Part shown: positions 34,801-46,989 of the stretch, piece after piece
Numbering within the stretch: the stretch's first letter is position 1
Layout of the letters: each line of letters begins with the position of its first letter
Made by a program: the position numbers and the translations under genes
NCBI GenBank assembly: GCA_000727475.1
Contig: KL647296.1
Coordinates: forward strand, 742,888 to 806,887
Source: Sarcocystis neurona
Lineage: Eukaryota; Apicomplexa; Conoidasida; Eucoccidiorida; Sarcocystidae
Length of the DNA: 64,000 nucleotides
Direction: 5' to 3'
The notes under the pieces: model-generated
The model's input: only the letters and a program-made list of their open reading frames with translations
What the model was told of the DNA's origin: nothing
The model's database searches: none

Positions 34801-37547
34801 CTCTCTCTCTCTGTCTTCTTCGGCTTTCCTCTGCGCGCACACAGAGTCACACTATTCTCCTCGTTCAGTTCTCCAACAGCGCAGACTCCCGTACGTACCT
34901 GGAGTATGACTCGGTAGCGCTTGCGCTAGATGGGGTGTGTCAACTCTACGAGCAAGCGTTGAAGGCCGCGCATCCGCGTATTCGTAGCATCACCTACGAC
35001 GTGACAGATCTCTTCACATATATCGACTCTATCTCGGATATATGTGCGCTCGTGTAAGCCAGACTGCAGCAGCAGCAGCAGCGGCGTGAAGAAGGCGGCG
35101 CGCCGGCCGCAGCTGCAGCAGCGTCATCACGCAGCAGTTGAGACAGGAGCGGCAGCGGGAACTACTGGAGTGAAAGGTAGAAAGAGAGAGAGCGCAGCAG
35201 CAGCAGCAGGTGCGGAGCAAATGCAGCGCGGGGGGGCGTGACGCACGCTAGTGGACAGCGGCAGCAGCAGCAGGTATGGTACGTAGTGCAGCAGCAGGGG
35301 GCGTGACCCACACTCGTGGACAGCGGCAGCAGCAGCAGGAGAGAGTGTGGCGGCAGCTGAGGTCGCGGCGGAGGAACAGCGCGCAGCAGCAAGCGCAGCG
35401 CGGCGGCAGGAGCTTGTGTTGGAGCTGCAGCAGAAAAAAGGTATAGCGTAGCACCAAGAGCTGGAGCAGGAGGAGCAGCACGAAGAGAGACAGACGTACA
35501 GGAGGAGAGACATGAAAGAAACAGCAGCAGCAGAAGCGCTGGGTACACAAGCGGTGGGTAGGATAGATATGGAGCGTCTCCTTATCGACAACGGAAGCGA
35601 ACTTCTGTGTTGGCTGGTTCCCGTCGGTGCCTGTGCTCGAAGAATTCTTGTCTAGTCGCCGCGAAGAAGGAGAAGCAGCAGCACGTCCGACAGGACGCGG
35701 CCGGGGGCAGGGAGAGCGAGTCCTTAGTAGCAACAAACTGAAGACTGCTGTTGAGCGGCAGACTGCTGATTTGCTGCAACGTTTAAACGCCGAGACAGCA
35801 GTGCACGTGGACGACAGGTGCTGCAGCAGTGACGTGTGGACTGAAAAGAAGAAGGAGAAGGAGGAGCAGCAGCAGCATTAGGAGCGACAGCAGGAGCAGC
35901 ACGACCAGCAAGGGGGAAAAGCCGCTGCAGAAAAGGAAGAGTAGCAGGAGGGCAGCCGCAGCGGAAGCAGCAGCCCTGTGTAGCAGCAGTGGCCGGTACA
36001 TATACCCAGCAGCGTGGAAGGGACAGCAGACTGCAGACTTGAGGAGGAGAAAAGTCGCGCCAGCGGCAGCGACAGAAGCGCCCCAACAGTTGTTCTTTCT
36101 TTCTTTCACTTATCCTTTCTGCTGCTAAAGGCCCTGCCATCAAAGATCTATATTATAGACAGATGTTCGTCACAGATAGATACATATATATATATATATA
36201 GATAGATATACAGATACACATAGAGATAGACACAGACTGACATAGACGCAAAATGCAGTTTTTTTTTTCGGCTTCAACGGCAGTTCCATTGCTGGCTACG
36301 CGTGAGAAAGACCTCCGCATCTTACACGTACGTATATATGTTTATGTTTGTGTGTGGAGAGATGACTACGTAGAACAAAGAATTCTGTATTTCCTCCATG
36401 CTGCCTGTGTATAGCCACAAACGTATAAATGCCCGCTTGTGTAGCCAGTTAAACGTATATAGGTATGTATATATATAGCTGTATACACATATGTATGTAT
36501 ACGTATATATACGTGCACTGCAATATACGTGGGGTTATATATGCGTAGAAAGAGAGGCGGTGAGGGTTATATGGAGAAGGAATAGAGCAGAACGTTGACA
36601 GCTGCAGATCGCTTCCCGTGTCTTCCCTCAGGCAGTACATCTGTGGAGGTGATGATGCATGTCGAAATTTTTGTGGATGACGAAAGACAACAGCCTACCA
36701 CCGCGCGGAGGTAGAAGTTTACCGTGTCTACGTGTACATGTGAGGGCTGCCTACGATCAGTGAGAGCAGCTGTATAATACCGAGAGTTTTCTTTTTTATC
36801 TCGAAAATGTTGCAAGTCAGTAGGGGGGAGCGTGAACGGAGGAGAACAACTTGGATCTCGCTGTTCGTGTAGCAGGAATAACAGCCGGGCGTTCGGTTAG
36901 AACAGAGAAGAAGAGTCGAGAAGGAGGAGGAGCAGTTTACTTGCGCGCTTGCTCCTTGCAAATTGCCCAGAGGGAGGAAGCGAAAGGAGGACAGCAGATG
37001 AGATGTTTGCTTATGGGCAGGCGCAGAAAGGCATGAGGAAGGACCCGTCGGGAACTCGTTGACACATCTGTGTATGTGTGTTTAACTTCGTACGGATATA
37101 TATATGTGCGTGCGCTGATGCGTTTGTGTCCGTATGTCTCTGTGTGTGTGTGTGTGGAAATTTATATTTGTCTTGCCGGGGGTTCAGTAGTATTATTCAA
37201 CGATCTACGCACGAAGTGTGAATTTTGTTACTCTGTGTGGATGAATGTGTGAAGGTCTCTTCTTGTCAGCTGCGGTACACTTGTTGTCTGCAGACGTTTT
37301 CTAGCAGATGTTACTGCTGCGGCTTGGCTGCTGATGGTGGTGCCGCTGCTGCGTCCGCTGCTGCGTCCGCTGTTGCTGCTGCTTATTCTCTTGTTCTGGG
37401 TGTACGTCCGCTGCTGCTGCTGCTTCTCCTGCTGCTGTTGCTTGTACTTGCAGCCTGGACCGCCAGCTGAGCTGCTACGTGCCTCACGACAAGCAGTGGG
37501 TGAAAGAGAAAGCTTTTCAGCATCTTAAGAAGCAGGCGCAGGTATAG
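31855..37547 (+). CDS. ERH: Enhancer of rudimentary homologue (ERH)
   Basis: ERH is a small, highly conserved nuclear protein linked to mRNA splicing and RNA-surveillance complexes; it acts as a dimer. Exons: 31855-31857 (ATG alone, followed by GTGAGA), 34845-35053 and 37454-37547. The protein would be 101 residues against 104 in animals. The middle exon begins SHTILLVQFSNSADSRTYLE, matching the MSHTILLVQ start of the family, then YDSVALALDGVCQLYEQAL, RSITYDVTDLFTYIDSISD. The last exon follows a CTTGCAG acceptor: LDRQLSCYVPHDKQWVKEKA, FQHLKKQAQV. The 35053 donor (GT|GTAAGC, phase 2) and the 37454 acceptor restore a Val and give a gap-free fit to the family. The ATG-only first exon is inferred from the phase-0 acceptor and the family N-terminus; it is 3 kb upstream and the least certain part. 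Introns are 3.0 and 2.4 kb and loaded with CAG/CTG triplets. Confidence 0.9.
31880..33790. repeat. CAG block followed by CTG block inside ERH intron 1
   Basis: Sense-strand CAG triplets run from about 31,880 to 32,990, and CTG triplets from about 33,215 to 33,770. Within the CAG block at 32,020-32,145 a 36-39 bp unit (CGCAGGTGTAGTGACAACAGC) repeats four times. The two blocks are complementary in an inverted sense and could pair in the pre-mRNA. Alanine/serine frames on the plus strand and cysteine/leucine frames on the minus strand are artefacts. Confidence 0.7.
35231..35342. repeat. 65-bp direct repeat in ERH intron 2
   Basis: GGGGGCGTGACGCACGCTAG then TGGACAGCGGCAGCAGCAGC recurs 65 bp later with three changes. 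It lies in the CAG-rich 5' part of ERH intron 2 (35054-37453). Confidence 0.8.
36100..37453. other. 3' part of ERH intron 2
   Basis: (TA)n and GATA runs (36180-36240, 36450-36540), a purine-rich piece with a 61-codon frame (36851-37036) and a CTG block at 37,310-37,440 ending at the CTTGTACTTGCAG acceptor. I see no independent gene. Confidence 0.5.
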
Positions 37548-37883
37548 GCGCAGAGAGAGAGAGACAGTTGCAGACGGTGAGCTCGAGAAAGTTGATCTGG
37601 AAGAGGAATCACACGATGGGGCAAAAGAAGCAAAAAAGAAGAAAGACAGGAGGAGGTGGAGCGTGAGGGACGCGAAGAAGTAGCAGGAGGAGAGTCCTCG
37701 GCTTGCGAGGGATGGACGGTAGACAGGAGGGAAAACGAAATATTTAGGGAAGAGCCGAGGAGGCAAGCGGAAAAAGAAGAAGAAGAGGCAGTGGAAAAAG
37801 CAGCGAATGGGGAAGTTGTCGCGTGTGGATTGTGGCTTGGTTGTGGAGGAGATCGAAGCCCGGTGTATTTTTTTTCCATAAAA
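37548..37883 (+). CDS. Candidate Glu/Arg-rich exon downstream of ERH
   Basis: After the ERH stop a purine-rich plus frame stays open and encodes a charged stretch (RREEPRRQAEKEEEEAVEK-like) followed by VACGLWLGCGGDRSPVYFFS and ends at AAA|GTAAGT (37884), a consensus donor. It could be the first exon of the gene at 38.3-38.8 kb or simply ERH 3' UTR. No family is recognised; the purine bias weakens the coding case. Confidence 0.3.
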
Positions 37884-38202
37884 GTAAGTTGTATACGTAG
37901 GCGAACAATAAACCGAACAAGTCAGACGAACGAAAGATTGTTTTTCCAGATTGAAACACAAGAGAGCTCCGGCACGCCGGTGTCTGTACACCCCAATCAG
38001 AGCGTCGGTGTTGGTAACAGTGCGCGGAGCCACGGGACGAAATAATAATTATAAGAGCCGATGCTTTGTTTAAAAAAAAACGAAAGAAGTCTTTTCGGAG
38101 ACGAGGCTTGATGATGCGGGAATTCGTTACAATGCGGACCTTTTACGGGGTTCGAGAAGAAGAAGAGTCTATACCCGGTGACGGGAGTGAACAGCTCCGC
38201 GG

Positions 38203-38216
38203 GGTGTACGTACAGC
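38203..38216. repeat. One-mismatch copy of the GTACGTAC palindrome
   Basis: GGTGTACGTACAGC differs from the exact element at one base. It lies about 90 bp upstream of the candidate exon ending at 38499. Confidence 0.7.
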
Positions 38217-38301
38217 ACTGAAACTACGGTGTTTCGAAACTATCAGTCTGTTTCTCTGCGACGAAAAGACGCCCAGGAAGAAAACTGCAGCGCTGGACAG
38301 C

Positions 38302-38755
38302 AGGAGACACGTCCGCGGCGGCAAAAAAACAAGAAGGAAGAGTTTTATTGGTCTCATGTGGCAGAGACAGGCCCACACGCAGTGTTCATTCACGCCGCAA
38401 GGCATCAGCATTGAAACACGATCACTATCACAGGAGGAGGGGCGTCGCGTGTTATTCTCAACTGAGAAAGCAACGGTAGACAGTAATATGCTGGGAATGG
38501 TAAGTCGTACATGTGTATATCTGCGTGGCCGTTTCTCTAGCAGTATGTGTAACGACGTGGGTTTTTAACACAAGAAGAGAGAAAGAAGACATGGTTTAAC
38601 CAGCTAACTGTCGACAACCTTTTACCCAGCTTAAGTACTCTGCGGCCCCCAAGCGCAACAAAACAAATCTTTCTGCGTGCGGCGAGCACGGGGTCCACAG
38701 TGGGATACGCTTTACTCCCGACGGATCGTTCATGTCCGCATGGGAGTTTGTGTAA
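38302..38755 (+). CDS. C-terminal part of an unidentified protein, two exons
   Basis: The first exon (open from at least 38205, start not fixed, given here from 38302) encodes KSFIGLMWQRQAHTQCSFTP, QGISIETRSLSQEEGRRVLF and STEKATVDSNMLGM, and ends at ATG|GTAAGT. A 130-bp intron (38500-38629) with a CTTTTACCCAG acceptor leads in phase 0 to LKYSAAPKRNKTNLSACGEH, GVHSGIRFTPDGSFMSAWEF, V and TAA. The consensus donor and acceptor, matching phase and repeat-free composition make this a credible gene end. I do not recognise the family. The CSFTPQGISIE segment recalls a sliding-clamp strand but that is not enough for a call. Confidence 0.5.
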
Positions 38756-41076
38756 CCTCCTGTCTACAGTGTCGAGAGTTTACTTTCACCTACAGAGATA
38801 CGGATACATGTGTACACGAGTGCGGACACTTGCGTTATGCATATGCGTATATATGTATATATATATATGTGTGTGCATGTGTAAGCGTACACAAACATAT
38901 GTAAGGCAATTTTCACGCAAGCCTGTGTATGTGTACATATGAATATGTATCCACAGGCAAGGTGTAAGAGTATATATATTCATAGGGATACACACATATA
39001 TATATATGAATGTATACATCCATAAGGGCAAATCTACAGACACAAGCGTGTATATAAGGATATATATATATATATGGACTTTACGCAGCTGTAGAGCACA
39101 TTCCAACGGCCAAGTGGAGATTCGTCAACATCCCCCGCTGTTCTTCTCGCTGTCCGCACGCGTCTAAGAGGGCATATCGAAGCCTCCATGTAACCATCAT
39201 CTTGGCATCACTTACCTGCTCTGTACTCTACACAGAGGTACCCGTAGCGATGCGGGTGTCTAGACCTATGTCTGGATAGGCAACTGCACGAACGACAGGT
39301 GTGTGTGGACGCGGACTTGTCTGAGTTTGTGTAAGTCGCCGTATCATTATATATTAATGGATACTGATGCATATGTGTCTACGTTTTAGTGCGCGGATAT
39401 GCACGTACACTACATACGTGGATGTATTTGCCATACGCAATTGCAGACGCGTTACTACATATATTTATAAAAATACAAAGTTACACATATCAACACATCG
39501 ACATAGACGTATGCATGTGTGTACTACGTGCGGATACAGATATACATATATATATATATCTATATATATATGATATATAGGGGTGCATGGAGTTAGACGA
39601 ATCGTCGAACACGTACGCATACATTTCCGCATGCGTTTGTATATGTGTACACTAGTATACGCGTGTCGGTCTATCGGCTTGTGCTTCGTGGAACTCCATT
39701 CTGGGGAGTTGTTTCTGCCCGGCGTGTTACACACATCTCTAGCAGACAGCCTCCTTCAGAAAGCAGGGAGACCACATGTGTGAGGTTCGTGAAAATGCTT
39801 TAAGATTAAGCAGTCCCATAAAAGGAAGACCTTGTCTAATATTTAGACAATGTGAATACAGACTCCATACTTATTCATATATACTCTCAATATTACCAGT
39901 ATTTATCACTTCGTACTACTATTATTATGTGTCGGAATATCTCGCGACCTGCTCCACACTTTCTCCGTAGCAGCGTCTGACACTGCGTGCTACACATATG
40001 AGGGCGCCGTCCTAGAAGAGAGCCATGCACACATATGCTTGTGTCTAGGACGTGGAAGACACTCACGTCTTCCACACACAGGAGGAAACAGAAACGGTTC
40101 GTGAACGAAAGTTTTAAACTTTTCCACTAATGAGTATCTCCGCCAGAAAGCCTTTTGAATATAGGGGAAGGTACCTCTCTATAAATGTGTATGCGTGCAC
40201 AGGGCTGTTCGAGACATGTTAAGCAAAATCTTCCTTGTGCGTGCAGATGGAGCAGTTCTTGCGTGCATATAGTTTTCATATACTTACAAAAATATGTATA
40301 GGCAAGCACAGAAGTTCGTACCCTCGGACGCACGGGGTTCATACGAATTCACAGCTGGTCTACGTGCGTTGAGTGTAGACGCACCCGCAGGCGGGGAACA
40401 GATCTGTACGTAATTCTACATGTTTACACTCTCGATGGTGACAACGTCACTGCTTCATTGTTACTGTTCGAACCGCCCCGTATATGATTGTATTCTTTCT
40501 GATCTTCTTAGGCAGTATGGAGTGATAAAAGAGACGGACGCCCTCACCAGGGAGGACGAGCACATTATGCAAGTTCTTCCCACGTTCCTACAGTCCTGTA
40601 TATGTGTGTATATTTAGACAGGTGAATGCATGTAAAGGATTCGTATAGCTTGTAGAAGCAACCGGAGTACCTTTGCTAGTCGCAGCAAGCCGTGGGTACA
40701 CAGAAGGAACAATTTAACAGTTTACCTCTGCGTCTGCCCAAAAGAGTCCAATATATCCGCCCTAAAAAATGTATCCGTCTTCTAATGAGTGTGCGTCTCT
40801 GCCCACCTCTCATCCTACGAGCATGCACACATGCGTATATATATATATATATATGTATACATATATGTATGTCCACCCGGTCGCCTGCGTACGTGTCCGT
40901 GCGCGTTGTCTATTTCCTTTTCTTGTTGATCACACTGTGAGCTTCTCCACAGTAAATTGATGAAGTCGACTCAATTACAGCGAAGAAGGAATTCATTTAT
41001 ACGTTTTATGTGCGCACGTTTCGAATTCTCTATCTACTCGCGTGAACAGAGATACGCGTCGTCGCTGTCCGTGTAA
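38756..41076. other. Intergenic stretch with microsatellites
   Basis: TA/TATG runs at 38,840-39,080 and 39,540-39,580. A plus frame at 40,420-40,617 contains LRQYGVIKETDALTREDEHI, which looks protein-like after a CTTCTTAG acceptor-like site, but no partner exon was found. The rest shows nothing. Confidence 0.45.
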
Positions 41077-42301
41077 GTGATAGACCCATACATATGCGCC
41101 AGCCCCTTTGAGAGCACGAAGTTGCCTAGGACAAGGCAGGCCTATAGAGAGGCCGTTAACCACCAAATTGCTCTGCTTGTAAAGTTCTGGTTCTTATGGG
41201 CAAGGGAGGATACGTATTGTGTCTGCGAAAATGTTCAAGCAGCCGTAAACTTAGGTACGTACAGGTACGGATTAATAGTTATCGGAGGAGTTTAACTCCA
41301 AGAGAGGCCAAAGTGACTGCTGCAGGATATTACGACTTTCTTCTCTGACTTCCTACGGGGCGGAAGATCACTAAATTTTTGGCCCGGCGCCTTCAGTCAA
41401 CCTGCTGGTCAGCAGCCTACCACGTAATTGATATAGGTTCACCACCCTTTTCTGCTGTAATGAAGTTCACTCATACCTGGACTCGTCTCCTAAGCAAATT
41501 CTGAGTAGTCCTCCCCTCGTTTTGTTGCGAGAGTGTTACAGATGTTTTTTCTGGACAGGTGACCAACCGGACACCCGTTCCGTGCCCAAGAGAGTGTGTT
41601 TGCCGGCCTTCGTGGCCGTAACTGGCTTCTGATAGTCTTCAACAAGGCACCCTGTGCATTCGAGTCGAAATCCTTTTCTCAGCAGTCCAGCGCTTCCGAT
41701 ATTCTCGGTCCCTCATCAAGACACACACGAAAACAGATGCACGCAGGGGCTGGCAACCCTGACTGTGCGGCTCCGCTGCGTAAGATCTAATACACTGCTG
41801 GTGGCACCACATATTGAACACATACATCGGTTCTACAAAAGAATATATGTATATATATGTATATATGCGTGTGTGCTTCTGTACGGATGTAGAATAGCAC
41901 ACACGTGTGTGCATGTAAGTACGTGCTTCAAGCGAGCAACTGTCAGAAACGCCGTTTTCGATGCATATTCGTAACAAGTACCTCCCTACGGCAGTGTGTG
42001 ATACATGGTCCTTTGCTTCAGCGACTACGACGCTTGGATACCCCCTTTTCGATACTCTCAGCACGCTTTGGACTCCCCAGTGGACCGCGTTCCTTTGGAC
42101 TGTTGAGAAATGTACGTTCTAAATATTGAACTTTTATGTGCGTCCAAGATCTCGGAGGTAACGACGGACGTGCCTTTCTCTGCCCTGGCAGCTGCCACGC
42201 CATCTACACGAGCAATTTGCTTATCTGGAATGTCTATCCTACACGTTGTTGACTCAAAACGACGCACGTACAATTTTCTGCTCAAAACTTTTGATCTGTA
42301 G
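41077..42301 (+). mobile_element. Decayed Ty3/gypsy-type RT and RNase H remnant
   Basis: Short peptides in shifting plus frames follow the order of a gypsy pol. At 41140 comes AYREAVNHQIALLV then CENVQAAVNLGTYRY (fits the Q…LL and YRALN region). At 41409 comes SAAYHVIDIG (fits SAYHQI). Near 41600 comes GRNWLLIVFNKAPCAFES (fits EW.VMPF..NAPATF). Near 41700 comes SDI, and after a frameshift HQDTHENRCTQGLATL (fits DDILVFS..EEH…VL..L). Near 42010 comes GPLLQRLRRLDTPFS (fits the thumb-connection). At 42155 comes EVTTD then ICLSGMS and RRTYNF (fits the RNase H start). Frames change at least three times and stops occur, so the element is dead. No LTRs, gag or integrase were recognised. The call is by eye and each match alone is weak; the conserved order and spacing are what support it. 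Confidence 0.55.
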
Positions 42302-42680
42302 AAATTTGTATGTATAGTTGAGGCTACTTAGGTACACGTATTTGTGTACGCATGATCTGAATATCAGCGAGCGGGTGAGTGCGCCTGGACTTCATGAGTA
42401 TTTTTGCTGGTGCCTCCTGCTCACGGGCGTCCACGCAGGGTCTTCAGGTTCACAAGATTCCGCTCTTTCGCCATCTGCCGTATACACTTGTCCACAGACT
42501 AAAACTCGTAGACCTTTGCAACGTGCGATACTCACACAGCTGTACGTTCGGACGCACATCTGTTGAACGTCATCTTTCGGACTGTGAGGCCAAATACAAA
42601 AATATGTAAACAATGACACAAATATTTATAGACATATATATATATACATACACATATATATGTGTATATATATACATACA

Positions 42681-42716
<36 letters not shown>

Positions 42717-44631
42717 CGGCTATGTGGCGACCAACATGCAACAGGCGTACAAAGTTGGTACGGGCGCATCCGGCTTTAGTACGCGGTCCGCCGTTGCAGC
42801 CAGCTGAACGAATTTTTGAATACCACGAACCTCTTTTTCCCACGTCCGTCCCGCAGATGTCAATTTAATCGTATTCACATATGTGTGTGTATGCGTGTCG
42901 GCACGCATGTGGTGAACTCTGGACGGCCTGCGTGTCCGATTCACTTTTCCATGTATACATGCGTAAAACCCGTACTCTAAAATGAAATTCGTCCCTATGC
43001 AACACTTGTGAATATGTGTGTTTCCAGAAGACGCTTTTGCTGACATGTACGTAGACGCAGAATTTACATATTTATACATGATATCATATATATATATATG
43101 TGTATGTGCACCCAGGTAAGTGAAGAGGTGATAAATAGTTACGCGGGCGGGCACACGAAGGAGTATGTCTGCGCGCAAGAACGTATGTGCACCGGCTTAT
43201 TTAGGTATGTTTGCGGCGAAATACCGGTATTTTGACAGATGGAGCTCATCTCTGCGTCACCCTTATTTGAACCTAACTGTGGTAGGCACAAAAAGGCGCA
43301 GAACTCTCCCTGTGCCCATGTGTTGCCCAGTTCCGCACCATCCCATCGCATAACCTTACGTATTGCCACGTGTATACGGACGATACAACACACAGTCATA
43401 AAATTCTACCTCCCTGACGCGGTACCGTCTGTATACAGCTATATCGACTCGCAGCAATCACACGTCAGGTCAAATTTGCCAATAAAACTAGCCCTGTAAC
43501 ACACGCATGGTAATTCGTGAACAATACCTCTATATTAACGCGGACATGTGCCCGTCGTGATTGCAGAGCAGTCAACATACTGGGGACGCCGTTGAAAGAA
43601 ACAGGTCGGATACCTATCACAAGGGCAGATGCATTTCTTCTTTCTGGTCACCAGTGGGTATCTAGCTATTTGCTTAACTCTCTCGTCCAAATGTGCGCTG
43701 TACGTGGAACCTCTGGGCAACTTCATAACAGTACGGATGTTCAGTCAGCTGTGCTCTGGTAACGTTTATACGTATAGATACGTATATTTGTGTGTATATA
43801 TATGCATATGTATATGCATATAAACATGCGTATACACCTTTGAGTGCACTACCTTCGTGTTGTCTGACTGTATTCTCCTCCGTGCTTCTCGGATGTTTAG
43901 ACACTGCTGTAATTACACGACACTGCTAACCGATCCTTGTATATATGTACATGCACGCAGGTTCACACAAATGCCTTTTTTCAGTGTATTCACATCATAT
44001 ATATATATGACTTTTTGAGTAAGTGTACACATATTGACACTGTCCTGCAGTGGTTGTTTGTTTACAGAGCCCAGCGCAGCGTCCTGCGTGGACAGGAAAC
44101 GTCATCTCTGCAGCTCGTACACGTTCCCCTGGGGACATGTGCACATTCACACGGCTAAACAGATATAATGGATCCATATCTAAAATACGAAGCGCCTGTC
44201 TTTCACAGAGCTATTTACGCATAACCGGCTAGATTCCAATTTGAATCTAAAGCTCATGTCTCTGCGTATCTGTACGTATTCTATAATATGCACGTGTCAA
44301 ATGCAATTCCATACGAGGGAACTCACTATGTACACGCGTATGTCCAGCCTCCTTCGTGCGATACTATATGACACTCTCTTTGCTTTACTACGTTGCTGCC
44401 CAAAAAGCCTTCGCACTCCATACTAGATGTGCCGCCCCACGTGTATCCACGTGTGTGCGCACGTACATGCACACAAACACACAGACACACACGCGCAGAG
44501 GCGTTACAAGAACGAACTCATGTACGGTCGCAAGTATCTACGTAGATTTTTAGACGCTTGGGTTCGTGCCGGTTTAGGTCAAACGGTCGAAAAGGTTTTG
44601 ATCTTCTTGGAGGTGACGTAGGTGTAGTCGA
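42302..44631. other. Unique sequence with one (TA)n block
   Basis: A (TA)n/TACA run at 42,630-42,716. Short plus frames (43,239-43,499; 43,517-43,762; 44,427-44,621) have mixed composition but no domain; the last contains RRYKNELMYGRKYLRRFLDA. They may be further decayed element sequence. Confidence 0.45.
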
Positions 44632-44961
44632 CTAAGGCTTGTTCTCATCGAGCGCCCCACGGACGCTGCAGCAGCAACACGATGGTGCTTGTCGTCTCTC
44701 CTGTCTCCTGGAGCCGGTGCTGCTGCACGTGCTTACGTCCGCTGTTGCTGTCTGCTGTTGGCGCAGCTCGCCCTGTTTTTTGAGAACTTCACGCAAGCGT
44801 CTGGAGTCTTTTCCTTTTCTAGCACCAATTCCGTACACGTTCGTGCTCCATACGTTGACCCGCGTTTGGATTCCTGTGTGGTATGCCTCTACAAGTCGGT
44901 TTACTTGGACAGCTGCTTGTGTGCACGTGCCGCCAGCTGAATGAAACACGTATTCACCCAT
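44632..44961 (-). CDS. Hypothetical 109-residue protein
   Basis: A true ATG at 44961 opens a frame to a TAG at 44632. Residues 1-70 have mixed, repeat-free composition (VQVNRLVEAYHTGIQTRVNV, YGIGARKGKDSRRLREVLKK); the end is Ser/Arg/Cys-rich where CAG triplets appear. No signal peptide or membrane segment. No family is recognised and there is no clear neighbour relation. It could be the last exon of a minus-strand gene. Confidence 0.35.
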   Translation of the reverse strand: MGEYVFHSAGGTCTQAAVQVNRLVEAYHTGIQTRVNVWSTNVYGIGARKGKDSRRLREVLKKQGELRQQQTATADVSTCSSTGSRRQERRQAPSCCCCSVRGALDENKP

Positions 44962-46989
44962 CCCTCTTCAGAACATTACTTGGGAAAATGCGGGCTCGGC
45001 AGTGCGCCGTTCCGACAGGACGATCGCTTCTTTACCGCGGCTGTAACATAAGGGAAACTGTGTGAAAAAAGAGCTGTTTAATTGCATTCACCCCTGCAAC
45101 GTTCAGTGCAGTGAAGTGACTTGTACAAACCCTGTCGTTTGCATACTGCAGATTCAATCATGTCTGTCGATCTAGATGATTTTGTACGAGTAGAACCAAG
45201 TTCTTACGAATATAACATATCAAAATGTAGATCGAAAGCAGCGCTTGAGGAGTCCCGTGTGCCAGGGTGAATCCGCGCGTGAAGTTCACGTATGTCGACA
45301 CGTGTCGCTCTGTGCACATACGGATACACCTACGGCACTGTGTATCGAAACAAATTTGCGCTGTTGCATGCAACGCCATCGCCGAGAGGTTGCATTGATT
45401 TTCGTCGCACAGAGTCGCGTCGTTCATTTTTCTCGGGGAGCTCTTCCTCATCCTTTGATGAACACTTACACATGTACGCCTCAGACGCGACAATTTCACA
45501 ATGCGCCTTCAGCTGCAGGCAACAAGAAGAAAGAGGGGACCGCGTATTCGAGAGGAAAGAAAGCGGATCTACAACACCAGGTGTTGAAAACTGTTTCCCC
45601 GCACTAAATTGTTGCATCCACAGGCAGATCATCAAAAGGCACTTTTTAGATTTCTCTCCACAACCTTCCGTCTTCCGTTGTAACTTTTGTTTCCGTCAAC
45701 GCAAACTGAAGAAGTATTTCAGTCAATACAGACTAGAGAAGCATCTAGTGATGCTCCGCAGTACCTACAGAAAATCTAGATAGAAACACCGAGAATACTG
45801 TCAGACCGCCGTACGTGTTGAACAAGTGTGGATCTGTGCGGTATTTGGCAGTTTATTTGTATACGTGTGCTTTTGTGAAAGCATACAGGTGCGACCAAAC
45901 AAGTACATCTCCGTCTTGCACAATACGCGCACATTTGCGGCCTTCACTGGCTAGCTGAGCTGATATCTTTACTATTCTTCTTCATGGTCCGTAAGGCTCC
46001 TACATACGCCGAGATGTCGATACACCAGCACCCCGACGCACGTACGCACGTCTCTTCTGTTCTCCGTTTCCGTGGTATGCGTGACTTTGTGTTTACAGAT
46101 TCATAGAGATATACGAGTTAATCTGCTTCCTGTGTTGTACATTATTTTGACCACCAACAGTTGTGCATGTGTGTACACGCGTGTACACCTGCACAGGTGC
46201 AACTTCCGCGTAGAGAGTTCATGCTTGTGTGGAATTTTTTGAGTTTGACGAGGAACAAAGACGTCAGTATCCTCGTTCGCCCTTTCAGGAATACGCTTTA
46301 GCCTCAGATTCCATGCAGCATTAAACGCATCCAACGAAAGACTCGTTATGCGCTTCTGCCTTTTCCCTGAAAGTGTCTTCCCTTCTGTCGTCTAGTGTAG
46401 CTTCTCTTGAGACTTTTACAACGTAACGTCCGGACCAAGGCCGAACGAAGTCGTTGCCCCATTCTATCTCTCCAACAGCATATATGTTACAACTCCCACG
46501 GTGCTAGGCACCGTCTAATACTGAAGAGTGCGGTGCACTTTTTCTTACTGACTACCTCTACCTTCGTTGCTACGGCTTGAAAGAAGTATTGTGTAGAGCA
46601 CGAAAACGTTTTGGAGATACACGTTACGAGCGTGTATTTTGTACACGTCACGATCTACAACTGCATATGTAGTGCTAAATGTCTAGTGGTGTGTGCGTAG
46701 ATTTGTAGGCTTACTCAAGCCTTTTTCTTACCCATTCCAGGCTCTCTACACGCAGAAGGTAATTAGATTGGGCAGATAAGACACGCAGACGAAGCGACCC
46801 GGTGCAATTGCACGCAGATATACACATATGCCCGTTAGCATACCTTTAGGTATGATCGTGTACACCAGAGCATGTACTTATACATGCGTATACATATATG
46901 TGTGAGTGTCCACGCATGCGCATACACCTGCGTATAGAACTGTACCCACTCTCTTCCTCTGAAACGGTTGCGCACGTTCGTGTACTTAC
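44962..46989. other. Unique gene-poor sequence
   Basis: A 163-codon plus frame (45292-45783) is the longest; its start lies in unremarkable sequence and it shows no domain. Nothing else is supported. Confidence 0.45.

Noticed and set aside
44639..44944. 101-codon plus frame opposite the hypothetical minus gene
   Set aside because: Composition is poorer (Cys/Leu/Ser from CTG) and it lacks a convincing context; the minus frame with a true ATG was preferred, though with low confidence.
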